64,000 bases of DNA from Adlercreutzia equolifaciens DSM 19450 (GCF_000478885.1 NC_022567.1:2542001-2606000), one strand, 5' to 3'. Numbered from the stretch's first letter, positions 1 to 8,988 are shown. The notes: generated from the letters alone by a model not told the origin. Program-made: numbers and translations.

Positions 1-896
1 TGTTCGGCGAGCCATGCACGGACGACGGACAACTCGGGCAGAAGCGCCTCGGCCGCGGGGGCGAGGTTGTTGGCGAGCGCCACATCGTCGGCACGGGTGG
101 CAGCAAGGTCGCGGGCGAGCTCTTCTTCGGGCACCGGGCGCGGCGCAGCGTCGAAGCGCTTATAGGCCTCGGCAGTGGAGACGCCCTCCGCCGGTTTCAC
201 CAGCACCACGGCGCGCCGCGACGTTTCCAAACGGCGCTGCAGCACCTCGCCGACGCCGCCGAGCAGAGCGCAGCCGCCATGGAGGAAGAACGCGACATCA
301 GCTCCGAGCGACCGGGCAACGTCGGCCACGCGCTCGTCATCGGCCGCAAGATCCCACGCCTTCGCGAGGCCCACGAGCACCGCCGCCGCGTTCGACGAGC
401 CGCCGCCCAAGCCGCCCTGGACCGGAATGTGCTTCTCGATGCGCAGCTGGATGGCCTCGGGAAGATCGCGGTCCACCGCCCGGGACAGGCGATCAGCAGC
501 TTTGAAGGCGAGGTTGTCAGCCGCCGGCACAGCGAGGTCTAGGCCCGTGCGGTCGGCCAAGTCGATGGTCATGACGAGGTTGTCCGCCGGGCCGCCCACC
601 GCGACGTCGGCGCGGGCGCCCCCTTCGGCAACGCGCTTCGCCAACTCGTCGGTCGAGACGCCTTCCGCACGCAGATACAGCGTGTCATGCAGCGCAAGCG
701 CATGCATGATGGTATCGGCATCGTGGTAGCCGTCCTCGCGGCGCGCCCCGATGGCCAAAAGCAGGTTCACCTTCGCCGGTGACACCAGCTTCATCGTGTT
801 CGGCCCCATGAAGGCGGCCGCCGACCACTGAGCCTCACGGGCCGCCGCCAGCAAATTCACTTCCGCCTCGCGATTGCGCTGCGCATTCTCGGTCAT
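1..896 (-). CDS. ispE: 4-diphosphocytidyl-2-C-methyl-D-erythritol kinase, 3' end outside window
   Basis: Read on the minus strand from ATG at 896 the frame stays open to the window edge (about 298 codons seen). It phosphorylates the 2-hydroxyl of CDP-methylerythritol in the MEP isoprenoid pathway in the cytoplasm. Visible family marks are the N-terminal PAKVNLLL segment followed by REDGYHDADTIMHALALHD, and the GHMP-kinase ATP loop IPVQGGLGGGSSNAAA. There is an N-terminal extension of about 35 residues before the usual start; an internal ATG just before GPNTMKLVSPAKVNL could be an alternative start. The chosen ATG overlaps the tadA stop (ATGA) and has AGAAGGA inside the end of tadA, so the two genes are probably translationally coupled. 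The C-terminus cannot be judged. Confidence 0.93.
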   Translation of the reverse strand, partial: MTENAQRNREAEVNLLAAAREAQWSAAAFMGPNTMKLVSPAKVNLLLAIGARREDGYHDADTIMHALALHDTLYLRAEGVSTDELAKRVAEGGARADVAVGGPADNLVMTIDLADRTGLDLAVPAADNLAFKAADRLSRAVDRDLPEAIQLRIEKHIPVQGGLGGGSSNAAAVLVGLAKAWDLAADDERVADVARSLGADVAFFLHGGCALLGGVGEVLQRRLETSRRAVVLVKPAEGVSTAEAYKRFDAAPRPVPEEELARDLAATRADDVALANNLAPAAEALLPELSVVRAWLAE

Positions 897-1429
897 TCGC
901 GTTCCTTCTCTTTCTTGCGTCGGGCGCGAAAGAAGTCGCGCAGCAGGGCCACGCACTCCTCTTCGCACACGCCGCCCGTTGCCTCGAACTGATGGTTCAG
1001 ACGCGTATCGGCGTGGATGTCGTACAGCGTGCCCACCGCGCCCGCCTTCTGATCGGGTGCGCCGTATACGCAGCGAGCCACCCGCGCCTGGTGCATGAGA
1101 CCGGCGCACATGATGCAGGGTTCCAGCGTGACGTACACGGTGCAATCGGTTAGCCGCCAGGCGTCCAGCACGCGAGCCGCCTCCTTCATGGCAAGGAACT
1201 CCGCGTGCCCCGCCGGGTCGCGGTCGGCCTCGCGGCGGTTGCGGCCCCGAGCAATGACGCGTGGCTCGGCAAGCGGCCGGCGTGTACCGCGGTCAATGGG
1301 CTCGTACATCACGACGGCCCCGATGGGCACCTCCCCCGCCGCACCCGCAGCCCGCGCCTCTTCTAAGGCCAGCGCCATATACTGCGCATCAAGCGCCTGC
1401 TGTTCTTCGGGTGTGCGATGTTCGTTCAT
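893..1429 (-). CDS. tadA: tRNA-specific adenosine deaminase
   Basis: 178-residue cytidine/deoxycytidylate-deaminase-fold enzyme that converts A34 to inosine in tRNA-Arg(ACG); a tRNA-Arg with anticodon ACG, its expected substrate, lies at 3355-3431. The zinc site is complete: HAE at residues 75-77 (Glu77 as proton shuttle) and PCIMC with Cys105 and Cys108. I take the ATG at 1429 (MNEHRTPEEQ) because the frame upstream of it has no family character. A 10-residue Arg-rich insertion (residues 45-60) before the HAE motif is longer than in the E. coli protein. The gene overlaps ispE by 4 bp. Confidence 0.95.
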   Translation of the reverse strand: MNEHRTPEEQQALDAQYMALALEEARAAGAAGEVPIGAVVMYEPIDRGTRRPLAEPRVIARGRNRREADRDPAGHAEFLAMKEAARVLDAWRLTDCTVYVTLEPCIMCAGLMHQARVARCVYGAPDQKAGAVGTLYDIHADTRLNHQFEATGGVCEEECVALLRDFFRARRKKEKERE

Positions 1430-1564
1430 GAAGGGAATTATAAGCGGTGCCGCACAAACAACCGCCGCGCGGCGCGGCAAAGCAGGCGATTCCCCATAAT
1501 CGCAGCGGGAATGTGGTATCCTGTGCGTCACGTTCGCCGCGCAAGGGCGAACGCCCAATGATGC

Positions 1565-1652
1565 GGAGGCGTGTCCGAGTGGCTTAAGGAAGCAGTCTTG
1601 AAAACTGTCGTGCCGAAAGGTACCGTGGGTTCAAATCCTACCGCCTCCGCCA
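1565..1652 (+). tRNA. tRNA-Ser (anticodon TGA)
   Basis: 88 nt with the encoded CCA. Acceptor GGAGGCG pairs with CGCCTCC, discriminator G, and the long variable arm expected of a class II tRNA is present. The anticodon loop is CTTGAAA with TGA as anticodon. T-loop is GTTCAAATC. Confidence 0.97.
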
Positions 1653-1662
1653 GAAGAGACTG

Positions 1663-1688
1663 AAGCCCCGATTCGCTCGGGGCTTTTT
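1663..1688 (+). terminator. Rho-independent terminator after tRNA-Ser
   Basis: Eight-pair stem AAGCCCCG/CGGGGCTT with a 7-nt loop followed by a T run, starting 11 nt after the tRNA. Confidence 0.85.
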
Positions 1689-1737
1689 CAAATCTCGATC
1701 CCCGTCGGTGACAAAACAGCCTTGTTGGCTGCAATCC

Positions 1738-3165
1738 TTACCGACGCTCGATCGGGATGTAGGGCTTGGTGCCGCGGATGGTGTTTTTGTAGGCGGGGCG
1801 GATGATGCGCTTGCCGGCGGCGATTTCCTCGAAGCGGTGGGCCGCCCAGCCGGCCATGCGGGCACAGGCGAACAGGGGCGTGAACAGATCTTCCGGAATG
1901 CCCATCATGGAGTAGATGAAGCCCGAGTACATGTCCACGTTCGCGCACAGCTCCTTGGTGGAGCCCTTCTCGCGCGCGAACACCTCAGGCGTCAAACGCT
2001 CGATGGATTTCAGCAGGTTCAGCTCGGCCTCGTATTCCGTGCCGGCGGCCAGCTGCTCGGCGAAGCGCTTGCCGATGACGGCGCGCGGATCGGAAAGCGT
2101 GTACACCGCGTGCCCCATGCCGTAGACGAGCCCCGTGCCGTCGTAGGCCTGCTTGTTCACGATCTTCGCCAGGTAGGAGGCCACTTCGTCGTCGTCTTCC
2201 CAGTTCTTCACGTTTTCCTTGATCTCCGCCTGCATGGCGCGCACCTGGTGGTTCGCGCCGCCGTGGCGATGGCCCTTCAGCGAGCCGAAGGCCGCCGCAT
2301 AGGTGGAATAGGGGTCGGTATCCGCCGAGGAGAGCACATGGGTCGTGAACGACGAGTTGTTGCCGCCGCCGTGTTCGGCGTGCAGGCACAGCATGATATC
2401 GAGCATGCGGGCCTCTTCCGGCGTGAACGAGCGGTCGGGGCGCAGCATGGAGAGGATGGTCTCGGCCGTGGACTGCCCGGGCACGAAACGGTGCATGATC
2501 ATGGATTCATGGTTGAAGGCGGCCTGCTTGGCGTAGTAGGCCAGCACCATGATGCGCGGCAGGCGGCTGATAAGCGAGAGCGCCGTGTGAATCTCGTGCT
2601 CGGGCGAGCGGTCCTCGGCGGACTCATCGGCCGCGTAAAGGCGCAGGATGGAGCGGGCCATCATGTTCATGAGGTCGGGTGAGGTGTCCACCATAAGCGT
2701 GCTGGCCGTGAACCCGTCGGGCAGCTCGCGCTGGGAATCGATCACTTCCACGAAGCGGTTGAGACGCTCCTGCGTCGGCAGCTCGCCCATGAGCAGCAGA
2801 TAGGCCACCTCTTCGAAAGCGAAGCGGCGCGTCGGGTCCAAATCGCCCAGAAGGTCGTAAAGGTCGTAGCCGCGCAGGCGCAGCGAGCCCTCGGCCGGCA
2901 TCTTCTCGCCGTCGGACATTACGTAGCCGTGCACGTTGGAGATGTTGGTCATGCCCGCGAGCACGCCCGTGCCGTCGGCGTTGCGCAGGCCGCGCTTCAC
3001 GTCGTGCTGGGCATACAGCGCCGGATCGATGGCGTTCACCTGGTAGAAGTTCTCGTACAGGCGCACGCGGCGAGCCTCGTCGTCGCTGATCTCGATGGGC
3101 TCGACCTCGTCGATTTCGGCATGGTTGTCCACGCGGATGACGGCTTCATCTATTTCCATGGCCAT
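1738..3165 (-). CDS. gltA: Citrate synthase
   Basis: 475 residues. Condenses acetyl-CoA and oxaloacetate to citrate (2-methylcitrate synthase activity cannot be excluded from sequence alone). Family landmarks: LRGYDLYDLL near the N-terminus, the first active-site histidine in LHAEHGGGNNSSF, the second in GHRHGGANH, the VYGMGHAVYTLSDPRA segment, and a C-terminal RPAY motif. The length, with an acidic N-terminal extension, fits the longer bacterial forms. ATG at 3165 is chosen over one nine codons upstream because GGGAGG lies seven bases before it. It stands alone; no other citric-acid-cycle gene is near, so a biosynthetic role (glutamate supply) is plausible. Confidence 0.95.
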   Translation of the reverse strand: MAMEIDEAVIRVDNHAEIDEVEPIEISDDEARRVRLYENFYQVNAIDPALYAQHDVKRGLRNADGTGVLAGMTNISNVHGYVMSDGEKMPAEGSLRLRGYDLYDLLGDLDPTRRFAFEEVAYLLLMGELPTQERLNRFVEVIDSQRELPDGFTASTLMVDTSPDLMNMMARSILRLYAADESAEDRSPEHEIHTALSLISRLPRIMVLAYYAKQAAFNHESMIMHRFVPGQSTAETILSMLRPDRSFTPEEARMLDIMLCLHAEHGGGNNSSFTTHVLSSADTDPYSTYAAAFGSLKGHRHGGANHQVRAMQAEIKENVKNWEDDDEVASYLAKIVNKQAYDGTGLVYGMGHAVYTLSDPRAVIGKRFAEQLAAGTEYEAELNLLKSIERLTPEVFAREKGSTKELCANVDMYSGFIYSMMGIPEDLFTPLFACARMAGWAAHRFEEIAAGKRIIRPAYKNTIRGTKPYIPIERR

Positions 3166-3305
3166 GGGGCACCCTCCCGGAAAAATGGTCACTACACGGG
3201 TATCGGACTATTCTAACGCCTGCACAAGGCGGGGCGCGCGGGGGCTTCCACGACCGCCACTCCACACGGCGAACGGCGCACTTTCAAAAAAGTTGAAAAT
3301 TCTCG

Positions 3306-3334
3306 TTGACAAGGCTTTGGGGTCATGGTTAAAT
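3306..3334 (+). promoter_or_regulatory. Promoter of tRNA-Arg
   Basis: TTGACA at 3306-3311 and TTAAAT at 3329-3334 with a 17-bp spacer; start point would fall about 14 nt before the tRNA. Confidence 0.75.
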
Positions 3335-3354
3335 AGTCGTTGCTGTTCGGAAGT

Positions 3355-3431
3355 GCGCCGTTACCTCAGCTGGATAGAGGGACTGACTACGAATCAGTAC
3401 GTCGGGGGTTCGAATCCCTCACGGCGCACCA
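3355..3431 (+). tRNA. tRNA-Arg (anticodon ACG)
   Basis: 77 nt including CCA. Acceptor GCGCCGT/ACGGCGC, anticodon stem ACTGA/TCAGT with loop CTACGAA, T-loop GTTCGAATC. This is the normal substrate of TadA, encoded at 893-1429. Confidence 0.97.
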
Positions 3432-3454
3432 TTTTAGATCGTTCAGAACAGAAT

Positions 3455-3482
3455 AGAAGCCGCCTCGAGCGGTTCTTTTTTT
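3455..3482 (+). terminator. Rho-independent terminator after tRNA-Arg
   Basis: GAAGCCGC/GCGGTTC stem with a short loop followed by seven to eight T. Confidence 0.85.
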
Positions 3483-3699
3483 GTCAGGCCAAGGAAAGGA
3501 ACGTACTTGAAGGTTCGAAAATCGAAACCTCACAGTATGTAGACTTCCGGCTTCTCGCCTCCGCGCGGTCGTCGGAAGGGACGACTGCTGAGCATCACCC
3601 ATCGCCCTGGGCGTCATCGCGCTTAATCACGCAGAGTCAGCGACTCGCGCACGCCGCCCCATTCCGATGCGCTGATGCCTACCGCACGGAGGAACGCAC

Positions 3700-5067
3700 A
3701 TGCTCTATCTTTCTCAAATGATCGGCGAGCCCGTGGTCGACGCCCAAGGCGAGCGACTCGGCACCATATCCGACCTGGCCATTTCCACCGGCGAGGTCTT
3801 TCCGCGCATCACGAGCCTGGCCTTCCAGGGGCCCGGGCGCGTGCCGTTCATGATCTCGTGGCGCAAGTACGTCGACACCTTCGACGACGACGGCATCACG
3901 CTGTCGGTGGACGCCCACGACATCCGCTTCAGCTACCTGCAGCCCGACGAGGTGCTGCTCGCCCGCGACCTTATGGACCGCCAGATCGTCGACACCCAGG
4001 GCCTTAAGGTCGTGCGCGTGAACGACCTTAAGCTCTCGCAGTCCGGCACGCAGCTGCGCCTGCTCGGCGCCGAGGTGGGCGTGCGCGGCATCCTGCGCGG
4101 GCTGCATCCGCTGCTGGAAAAGGCCGTCGTGAATGTGGCGAAGCTCTTCCACAAGAAGGTGGACGAGCAGCTCATCGCGTGGAACTACATGGATCTGCTC
4201 GACCGCGACCTGTCCGAAGTGCAGCTGTCGGTGACCCACCGCCGCTTGGACGAGCTGCACCCCGCCGACGTGGCCGACATCCTGGAGCAGCTGGATCCCC
4301 AGCAGCGCGCCAGCGTGTTCGCGCACCTGGACGACAGCCGCGCCACCGAGGCCATTTCCGAGATGGAAGACGAGTACCAAGCCGAGTTCATCGACGACTT
4401 GCCCGACGCCCGGGCCGCCGAGCTCATCGGCAACATGGACCCCGACGACGCCGCCGACATCGTACGCGACCTTCCCTACGAGAAGGCCGAGACCCTTCTG
4501 CGCCTTATGGGCGTGGAAGACGCCGCGGAAATTCGCCGGCTGCTCGGCTACAAGGACGGTACCGCGGGCGGCATGATGACCACCCAGTTCGTGGCCGTGC
4601 CGAAGACGGCCACCGTGGCCGACACCATCGAAGTGCTGCGCGCGCTGCCCGAGGATCACCCGACGGTGCACTACGTGTACATCACCGATGAATACGGCAA
4701 GCTGCTCGGCGTAAACTCCCTGCGCACGCTCGTGCTGTACAACGCCGACCGCCTCATGGGCGACATCATGTACGACGACATCATCAGCTGTCTTCCCTCC
4801 GAGGAAGAGGAGGACGTGGCCGCCGACATCTTCAAGTACGACATCCCGGCCATGCCCGTAGTGGACGAGCACGGCACCCTGCTCGGCATCGTCACCACCG
4901 ACGACGCCTGGGACGCCATCGAGGACGACGTGGCGGGCGACAAGACGAAGATGAATGTGCTGTCGATTGCCGGCATTACCGTTGCGTCTCTCATGGGCCT
5001 GTTCCTTTACTCGCTGATTTTGCTGCAGCTGGCGGGCTCGCTGCATCTCGGCGGCCTGCACTACTAG
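3700..5067 (+). CDS. PRC-barrel / MgtE_N / CBS-domain protein, putative metal-transport regulator
   Basis: 455 residues, ATG with GGAGG at -11. Domains in order: two PRC-barrel-like halves (about 1-75 and 85-150; note VVDAQGERLGTISDLAI and IVDTQGLKVVRVNDLKL), an MgtE N-terminal superhelix (about 185-285, with the repeated pattern LHPADVADILEQLD and MDPDDAADIVRDLP), a CBS pair (about 290-420, containing YKDGTAGGMMTT and MPVVDEHGTLLGIVTTDDAW), and one C-terminal membrane segment (about 430-450). The MgtE channel domain itself is missing, so it cannot be a complete MgtE. In MgtE these N and CBS domains bind Mg2+ and gate the channel. The stop is 9 bp before the NRAMP-related gene, so I infer a sensor/gating subunit for that transporter. 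Confidence 0.85.
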   Translation: MLYLSQMIGEPVVDAQGERLGTISDLAISTGEVFPRITSLAFQGPGRVPFMISWRKYVDTFDDDGITLSVDAHDIRFSYLQPDEVLLARDLMDRQIVDTQGLKVVRVNDLKLSQSGTQLRLLGAEVGVRGILRGLHPLLEKAVVNVAKLFHKKVDEQLIAWNYMDLLDRDLSEVQLSVTHRRLDELHPADVADILEQLDPQQRASVFAHLDDSRATEAISEMEDEYQAEFIDDLPDARAAELIGNMDPDDAADIVRDLPYEKAETLLRLMGVEDAAEIRRLLGYKDGTAGGMMTTQFVAVPKTATVADTIEVLRALPEDHPTVHYVYITDEYGKLLGVNSLRTLVLYNADRLMGDIMYDDIISCLPSEEEEDVAADIFKYDIPAMPVVDEHGTLLGIVTTDDAWDAIEDDVAGDKTKMNVLSIAGITVASLMGLFLYSLILLQLAGSLHLGGLHY

Positions 5068-5076
5068 GAGGCTGTC

Positions 5077-6438
5077 ATGAACGCGAAGGACATCCGCACG
5101 ACGGCCGCCGAGCGCCTAGGTGCCGAAGAGAGCACGCGGCGCCAGGCAGCCGAGGAGATCGCCGATACGGGCATTCCCGCCGGCGAGCAGATCGGCCCCA
5201 CCGCGACGAAAAAGCCGTCGAAGCTGCTGCTGGTGCTGGCGGCCATGGGACCGGGCATCGTGACCGCCATGGCCGGCAACGACGCCGGCGGCATCTCCAC
5301 CTATTCCACGGCCGGCGCGAACTTCGGCTTTGGCACCCTGTGGGTCATCCCCATCATGTGCGTGCTGCTCGCCGTCGTGGAGACCACGGCCGGACGCATG
5401 GGCGCCGTCACGGGCAAAGGCTTCGCCGCCCTCATCCGCGAGCGCTTCGGCATCCGCATCGCCGCCTTCGCCATGCTGGCGCTTCTCATCGGCAACGTGG
5501 CGACGACCTTCTCCGAATTCGCCGGCATCGCCTCGGGCATGGAGATGTTCGGCGTGTCGAAGTACATCTCGGTACCCGTGGCAGCCTTGGGCGTGTGGCT
5601 GCTCGTGGTGGGCGGCTCCTACAAGCGCGTGCAGCGGGTGTTCTTAGGGCTGTCGCTGGTGTTTCTCACCTATGTGGTGGCCGCATTCCTCGCGCAACCG
5701 AACTGGAGCGAGGCGCTGCACGACACCGTAGTGCCCACCTTCGTCGGCGACGTGAGCTTCATCTCGCTCGTCATCGCCATGATCGGCACCACCATCGCGC
5801 CGTGGATGATGTTCTTCTCCCAGAGCAACGTGGTGGAAAAGGGCCTCACCCCCAAAGACCTCTTCTCGCAGAAAGCCGACGCCGTCTCCGGCACCATCGC
5901 CGCCTGCGTGGTGGCCTGGTTCATCATCGTGACCACGGGCGCGGTGCTCTTCCCCGCCGGCATCACTATCGACTCGGCCGCCGACGCCGCCGCGGCGCTC
6001 GCCCCCTTCGCCGGCCCCTATGCCGAGGCGCTCTTCGCCGTGGGGCTCATCGCGGCGTCGTTTCTGGCTGCCTGCGTGCTGCCCCTCACGACGGCGTTTG
6101 TCATCTGCGAGGCCTTCGGCTGGGAAGCGGGCGTCTCCTTCAAGTGGCGCGAGGCCCCCACGTTCAAATCCATCTTCACCTTCGTGATCGCGTTCTCGGC
6201 CATCGTGGTGCTCACTCCCGATGTGAACCTTTTGGGCATGATGCTGACGGCCCAGTTCGTCAACGGCGTCATTTTGCCCATTCTGCTGGCGCTCATGGCC
6301 ATCATCTCGGCGGACAAGTACATCATGGGCGACTACCGAAGCGGACGCGTGTCGAAGGTGCTTCTGTGGGCCACCGTCGGTGTGGTGGCGGCGCTCACCG
6401 TGGCGCTGCTCGTGATGCAGGTGCTGGGGCTCGCATAG
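5077..6438 (+). CDS. NRAMP-related divalent metal transporter, probably Mg2+ type (NRMT-like)
   Basis: 453 residues with about eleven membrane segments in the SLC11/NRAMP arrangement. The first-helix motif that is DPGN in manganese/iron NRAMPs reads DAGG here (Asp69 to Gly72), and the sixth-helix motif that is MPH reads APW (Ala241-Trp243). Loss of the Asn and of the metal-selective Met is what I recall for the NRMT branch, whose characterised member from Eggerthella lenta transports Mg2+; that match is from memory. A soluble 45-residue N-terminal tail precedes the first helix. It is preceded by the MgtE_N/CBS protein at 9 bp, which supports a magnesium role. MntH-type Mn2+ uptake is the alternative. 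Confidence 0.88.
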   Translation: MNAKDIRTTAAERLGAEESTRRQAAEEIADTGIPAGEQIGPTATKKPSKLLLVLAAMGPGIVTAMAGNDAGGISTYSTAGANFGFGTLWVIPIMCVLLAVVETTAGRMGAVTGKGFAALIRERFGIRIAAFAMLALLIGNVATTFSEFAGIASGMEMFGVSKYISVPVAALGVWLLVVGGSYKRVQRVFLGLSLVFLTYVVAAFLAQPNWSEALHDTVVPTFVGDVSFISLVIAMIGTTIAPWMMFFSQSNVVEKGLTPKDLFSQKADAVSGTIAACVVAWFIIVTTGAVLFPAGITIDSAADAAAALAPFAGPYAEALFAVGLIAASFLAACVLPLTTAFVICEAFGWEAGVSFKWREAPTFKSIFTFVIAFSAIVVLTPDVNLLGMMLTAQFVNGVILPILLALMAIISADKYIMGDYRSGRVSKVLLWATVGVVAALTVALLVMQVLGLA

Positions 6439-6748
6439 CCGTCCGTTCCGTCCGCTCCATCCGCCCGCCGCGCCCCTCCTGTCAGCTTCCTTGCGCTCCC
6501 CTTCCCCACTTAAACGCTCATCGATTACTGAATTCAACAGGGTGTTTACGTAAGCGAATCGGTGCGCTCATCGTTTGGTACATCCCTTGTATTTGCGTTT
6601 TGCGGCTCGCATACTGCTAAGTGCCGGGAACAAAAAAGGACCGCTCCCGACACACCTGCGGGTGACGCAACGTCGGCACGAGCCGTTCGTTCGCGTCGAT
6701 GGAGCGCAAGCTGCAGACCCGTAGGCGTTCACACGTTAGGAGGCTGCA
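6439..6748 (+). other. Intergenic region, leader of the Rrf2 gene
   Basis: No coding frame with family character. It holds a good promoter at 6587-6615 and a leader of about 125 nt to the Rrf2 start. I see no recognised riboswitch and no strong terminator for the transporter gene. Confidence 0.5.
6587..6615 (+). promoter_or_regulatory. Probable promoter of the Rrf2-family gene
   Basis: TTGTAT (6587-6592) and CATACT (6610-6615), spacer 17 bp. Confidence 0.5.
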
Positions 6749-7234
6749 GTGCAATTCAAAGCATCAACAGATTATGGACTGCGCGCCGTCTTGTACCTGG
6801 CCGCGCAGGGGCACACCTGCTCGTCGAAGGATATCGCCCAGGACATGTCGATCCCCCGTGACTACCTCATTCAGCTCGCGCAGCTTTTGCGCAATGCCGG
6901 CATCATCGAGGCGAGGCCCGGCAAGCACGGCGGCTATCGTTTGGCCAACGACCCCTCGAAGATCACCCTACTGCAAGTGGTGAACGCGCTGGACGACGAC
7001 GCCAAGGACACGACGCGCACCCGTCGCAAGGATCGCGCCGATGCGTCCATGGTGCAGGGCATCAAGCAAGCGTACGATCTGGTTCTCACCGGCTACGACG
7101 CCTACTTCGACAGCATCACGCTTCAAATGCTGCTGGACGCTTCTCAGAACGAGGCCATGGGCAAGGAATTTCTGGCCGGACGCCTCATCGCCGAGAGCCA
7201 GCGCCTGCTCGCCGAAGCTGCTGCGGCGGCCTAA
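6749..7234 (+). CDS. Rrf2-family transcriptional regulator lacking cluster cysteines
   Basis: 161 residues, GTG start with TTAGGAGG seven bases upstream. The N-terminal winged helix is typical (MQFKASTDYGLRAVLYLA, then IPRDYLIQLAQLLRNAGIIEARPGKHGGYRLA). IscR, NsrR and RirA bind an Fe-S cluster through three cysteines near residues 90-110; this protein has a single cysteine (about residue 23) and none in that region, which instead reads TTRTRRKDRAD. It therefore cannot bind the usual cluster and probably senses something else. It is monocistronic with its own terminator, and its target is unknown. Confidence 0.85.
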   Translation: MQFKASTDYGLRAVLYLAAQGHTCSSKDIAQDMSIPRDYLIQLAQLLRNAGIIEARPGKHGGYRLANDPSKITLLQVVNALDDDAKDTTRTRRKDRADASMVQGIKQAYDLVLTGYDAYFDSITLQMLLDASQNEAMGKEFLAGRLIAESQRLLAEAAAAA

Positions 7235-7281
7235 GAGGCCGCGAAACGGATGCGGCGCCGCATTCCATGACCAACCAACGA

Positions 7282-7309
7282 AGAAGGCCCCGATTTGGGG
7301 CCTTCTTTC
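7282..7309 (+). terminator. Rho-independent terminator of the Rrf2 gene
   Basis: Ten-pair perfect stem AGAAGGCCCC/GGGGCCTTCT, loop GATTT, followed by TTCT. Confidence 0.85.
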
Positions 7310-7341
7310 TGTTCGTTCCGTAGGGGTGACCAGCGAGCGGT

Positions 7342-8988
7342 TTACGCCTTCGCCTTCTTCGACGCCTCCATGCGCGTAAGCACCAGCACAGCGATCACGA
7401 TGAGCACTACGCCCAGCGCCAGCGAGATCCAGGGGCTCTTCGTGAAGCCAGCGATGACATAGCCCACGAAGCACACGATCATAACCAGGGTCGCGTAGGG
7501 AATCTGCGTGGCCACGTGGCGCAGGTGGTTGCACTTCGCACCGGCCGAGGACAGAATCGTCGTGTCGGAGATAGGCGAGATATGATCGCCGTAAACCGCA
7601 CCGGCCAGCGCCGAGCCCACGGCCACGAGGAACAGCGGGTCAGCGGCATCGAACACGCCGATGATGATCGGCAGAATGAGCGCGATGGTGCCCCAGCTCG
7701 TGCCCATGGCGAACCCGATGAACGCCGCCACCAGGAAGATGATCGCCGGCAGAAGGTCGAGCCCCACGCCCAGCCCGTTCAAAAAGCCGGACACGAACTC
7801 GCCGGTACCCAGAAGATAGCGGCAGCAGCCGCCGAGCGACCAGGCCAGCACGAGGATCATGATGGCGCCGATCATGGAGCGCACGCCTTCCGACATCGCC
7901 TCCACGAAACCGCCCAGGTTCATGAGCTTGCGCGGCAGGAACATGGCCGCCGCCACGCACAGCGCCACCACCGCGCCGATGCACAGGCCCATGACCGGGT
8001 TCTCGCCGACCGCCGTGGCGAAATCGACGCCGCTGAAGAAGCCGCCCATGTACATCATGCCCAGGATAGAGAACACGATGAGCACCAGGATGGGCACGAT
8101 GAGATCCCAAATGGTGCCGCGATCGGAAATGTTCAGGCCCTTGTACTCCTCGATGGCCCCGGCGGCGGCATCGTCGATGTCGCCCTCCTCGGTCACCACG
8201 GTGGGAATGTTCGGCGCGCCTTCCAAATCGACCTGGGCCTTGTCGGCGATGCGGGCGAGGGACACCGCCTCAAGCGCCGAGCCCTCCGCCGGAATGCGGC
8301 CCTCGGCATCGGCCTGAGCCGCGGCCATAGGGCCGAAGTCCTTCTGAAGGAACAGCATGAAGAACACGAAGAAGATGGTGAGCAGCGCGTAGAAGTTGTA
8401 GGGGATGGAGGCCACGAAGGTGTTGAAGCCGTCCTCGCCCATGTAGCCGCCCACGGCCACCGCCCACGAGGATACCGGCGCGATAATGCAGACCGGGGCC
8501 GCCGTGGAGTCGATGACCCAGGCGAGCTTCTCGTGGCTGACGCGGAACTTGTCCGTCACCGGGCGCATGACGGCGCCCACGGTAAGGCAGTTGAAGTAGT
8601 CGTCCACGAAGATGATGATGCCGAGCAGCGCCGTGAGGATCGAGGCGGCACGGGCGTTCTTCACGTGCGTGGTCACCCACTCCGCATAGGCACGGGAGCC
8701 GCCGGCCGTGGCGATGACCACGGTAAGCGCTCCCAAAAGCGCAAGGAATAACAGCAGCGCCCCGTTGCCGGCTATTTGCTCGGCCATCATTTGTGGCACC
8801 ATGGTGAACGAGGCGACGAGCTGCTCGCCACCGACGCCGTTCAGTGTGAACTGGTAGATGATCATGCCCGTGAACACACCGATGGTCAGCGACGAATACA
8901 CCTCCTTGGTGATGAGCGCCAGGACCAGTGCCAGAATCGGCGGCACAATGGACCACAGGCCCGTGGCAATGAGTTCGAACCCTTCCAT
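7342..8988 (-). CDS. nhaC: Na+/H+ antiporter, NhaC family
   Basis: 548 residues with about eleven to twelve membrane segments. The diagnostic segment FVDDYFNCLTVGAVMRPVTD and the later HISPISDTTILSSAGAKCNH loop are typical of NhaC and related Na+/H+ or malate/lactate antiporters. A hydrophilic loop of about 70 residues (roughly 225-295, rich in Ala, Asp and Glu) separates the two halves. It starts at the ATG at 8988, with GGAAGG five bases upstream. Exchange substrate cannot be decided; proton-for-sodium exchange is the family default. Confidence 0.9.
   Translation of the reverse strand: MEGFELIATGLWSIVPPILALVLALITKEVYSSLTIGVFTGMIIYQFTLNGVGGEQLVASFTMVPQMMAEQIAGNGALLLFLALLGALTVVIATAGGSRAYAEWVTTHVKNARAASILTALLGIIIFVDDYFNCLTVGAVMRPVTDKFRVSHEKLAWVIDSTAAPVCIIAPVSSWAVAVGGYMGEDGFNTFVASIPYNFYALLTIFFVFFMLFLQKDFGPMAAAQADAEGRIPAEGSALEAVSLARIADKAQVDLEGAPNIPTVVTEEGDIDDAAAGAIEEYKGLNISDRGTIWDLIVPILVLIVFSILGMMYMGGFFSGVDFATAVGENPVMGLCIGAVVALCVAAAMFLPRKLMNLGGFVEAMSEGVRSMIGAIMILVLAWSLGGCCRYLLGTGEFVSGFLNGLGVGLDLLPAIIFLVAAFIGFAMGTSWGTIALILPIIIGVFDAADPLFLVAVGSALAGAVYGDHISPISDTTILSSAGAKCNHLRHVATQIPYATLVMIVCFVGYVIAGFTKSPWISLALGVVLIVIAVLVLTRMEASKKAKA

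Noticed and set aside
3483..3699. Magnesium or manganese riboswitch before the CBS/NRAMP genes
   Set aside because: The 217-bp leader shows no M-box or yybP-ykoY core that I can recognise; only a weak AGGTTCG hairpin is present.
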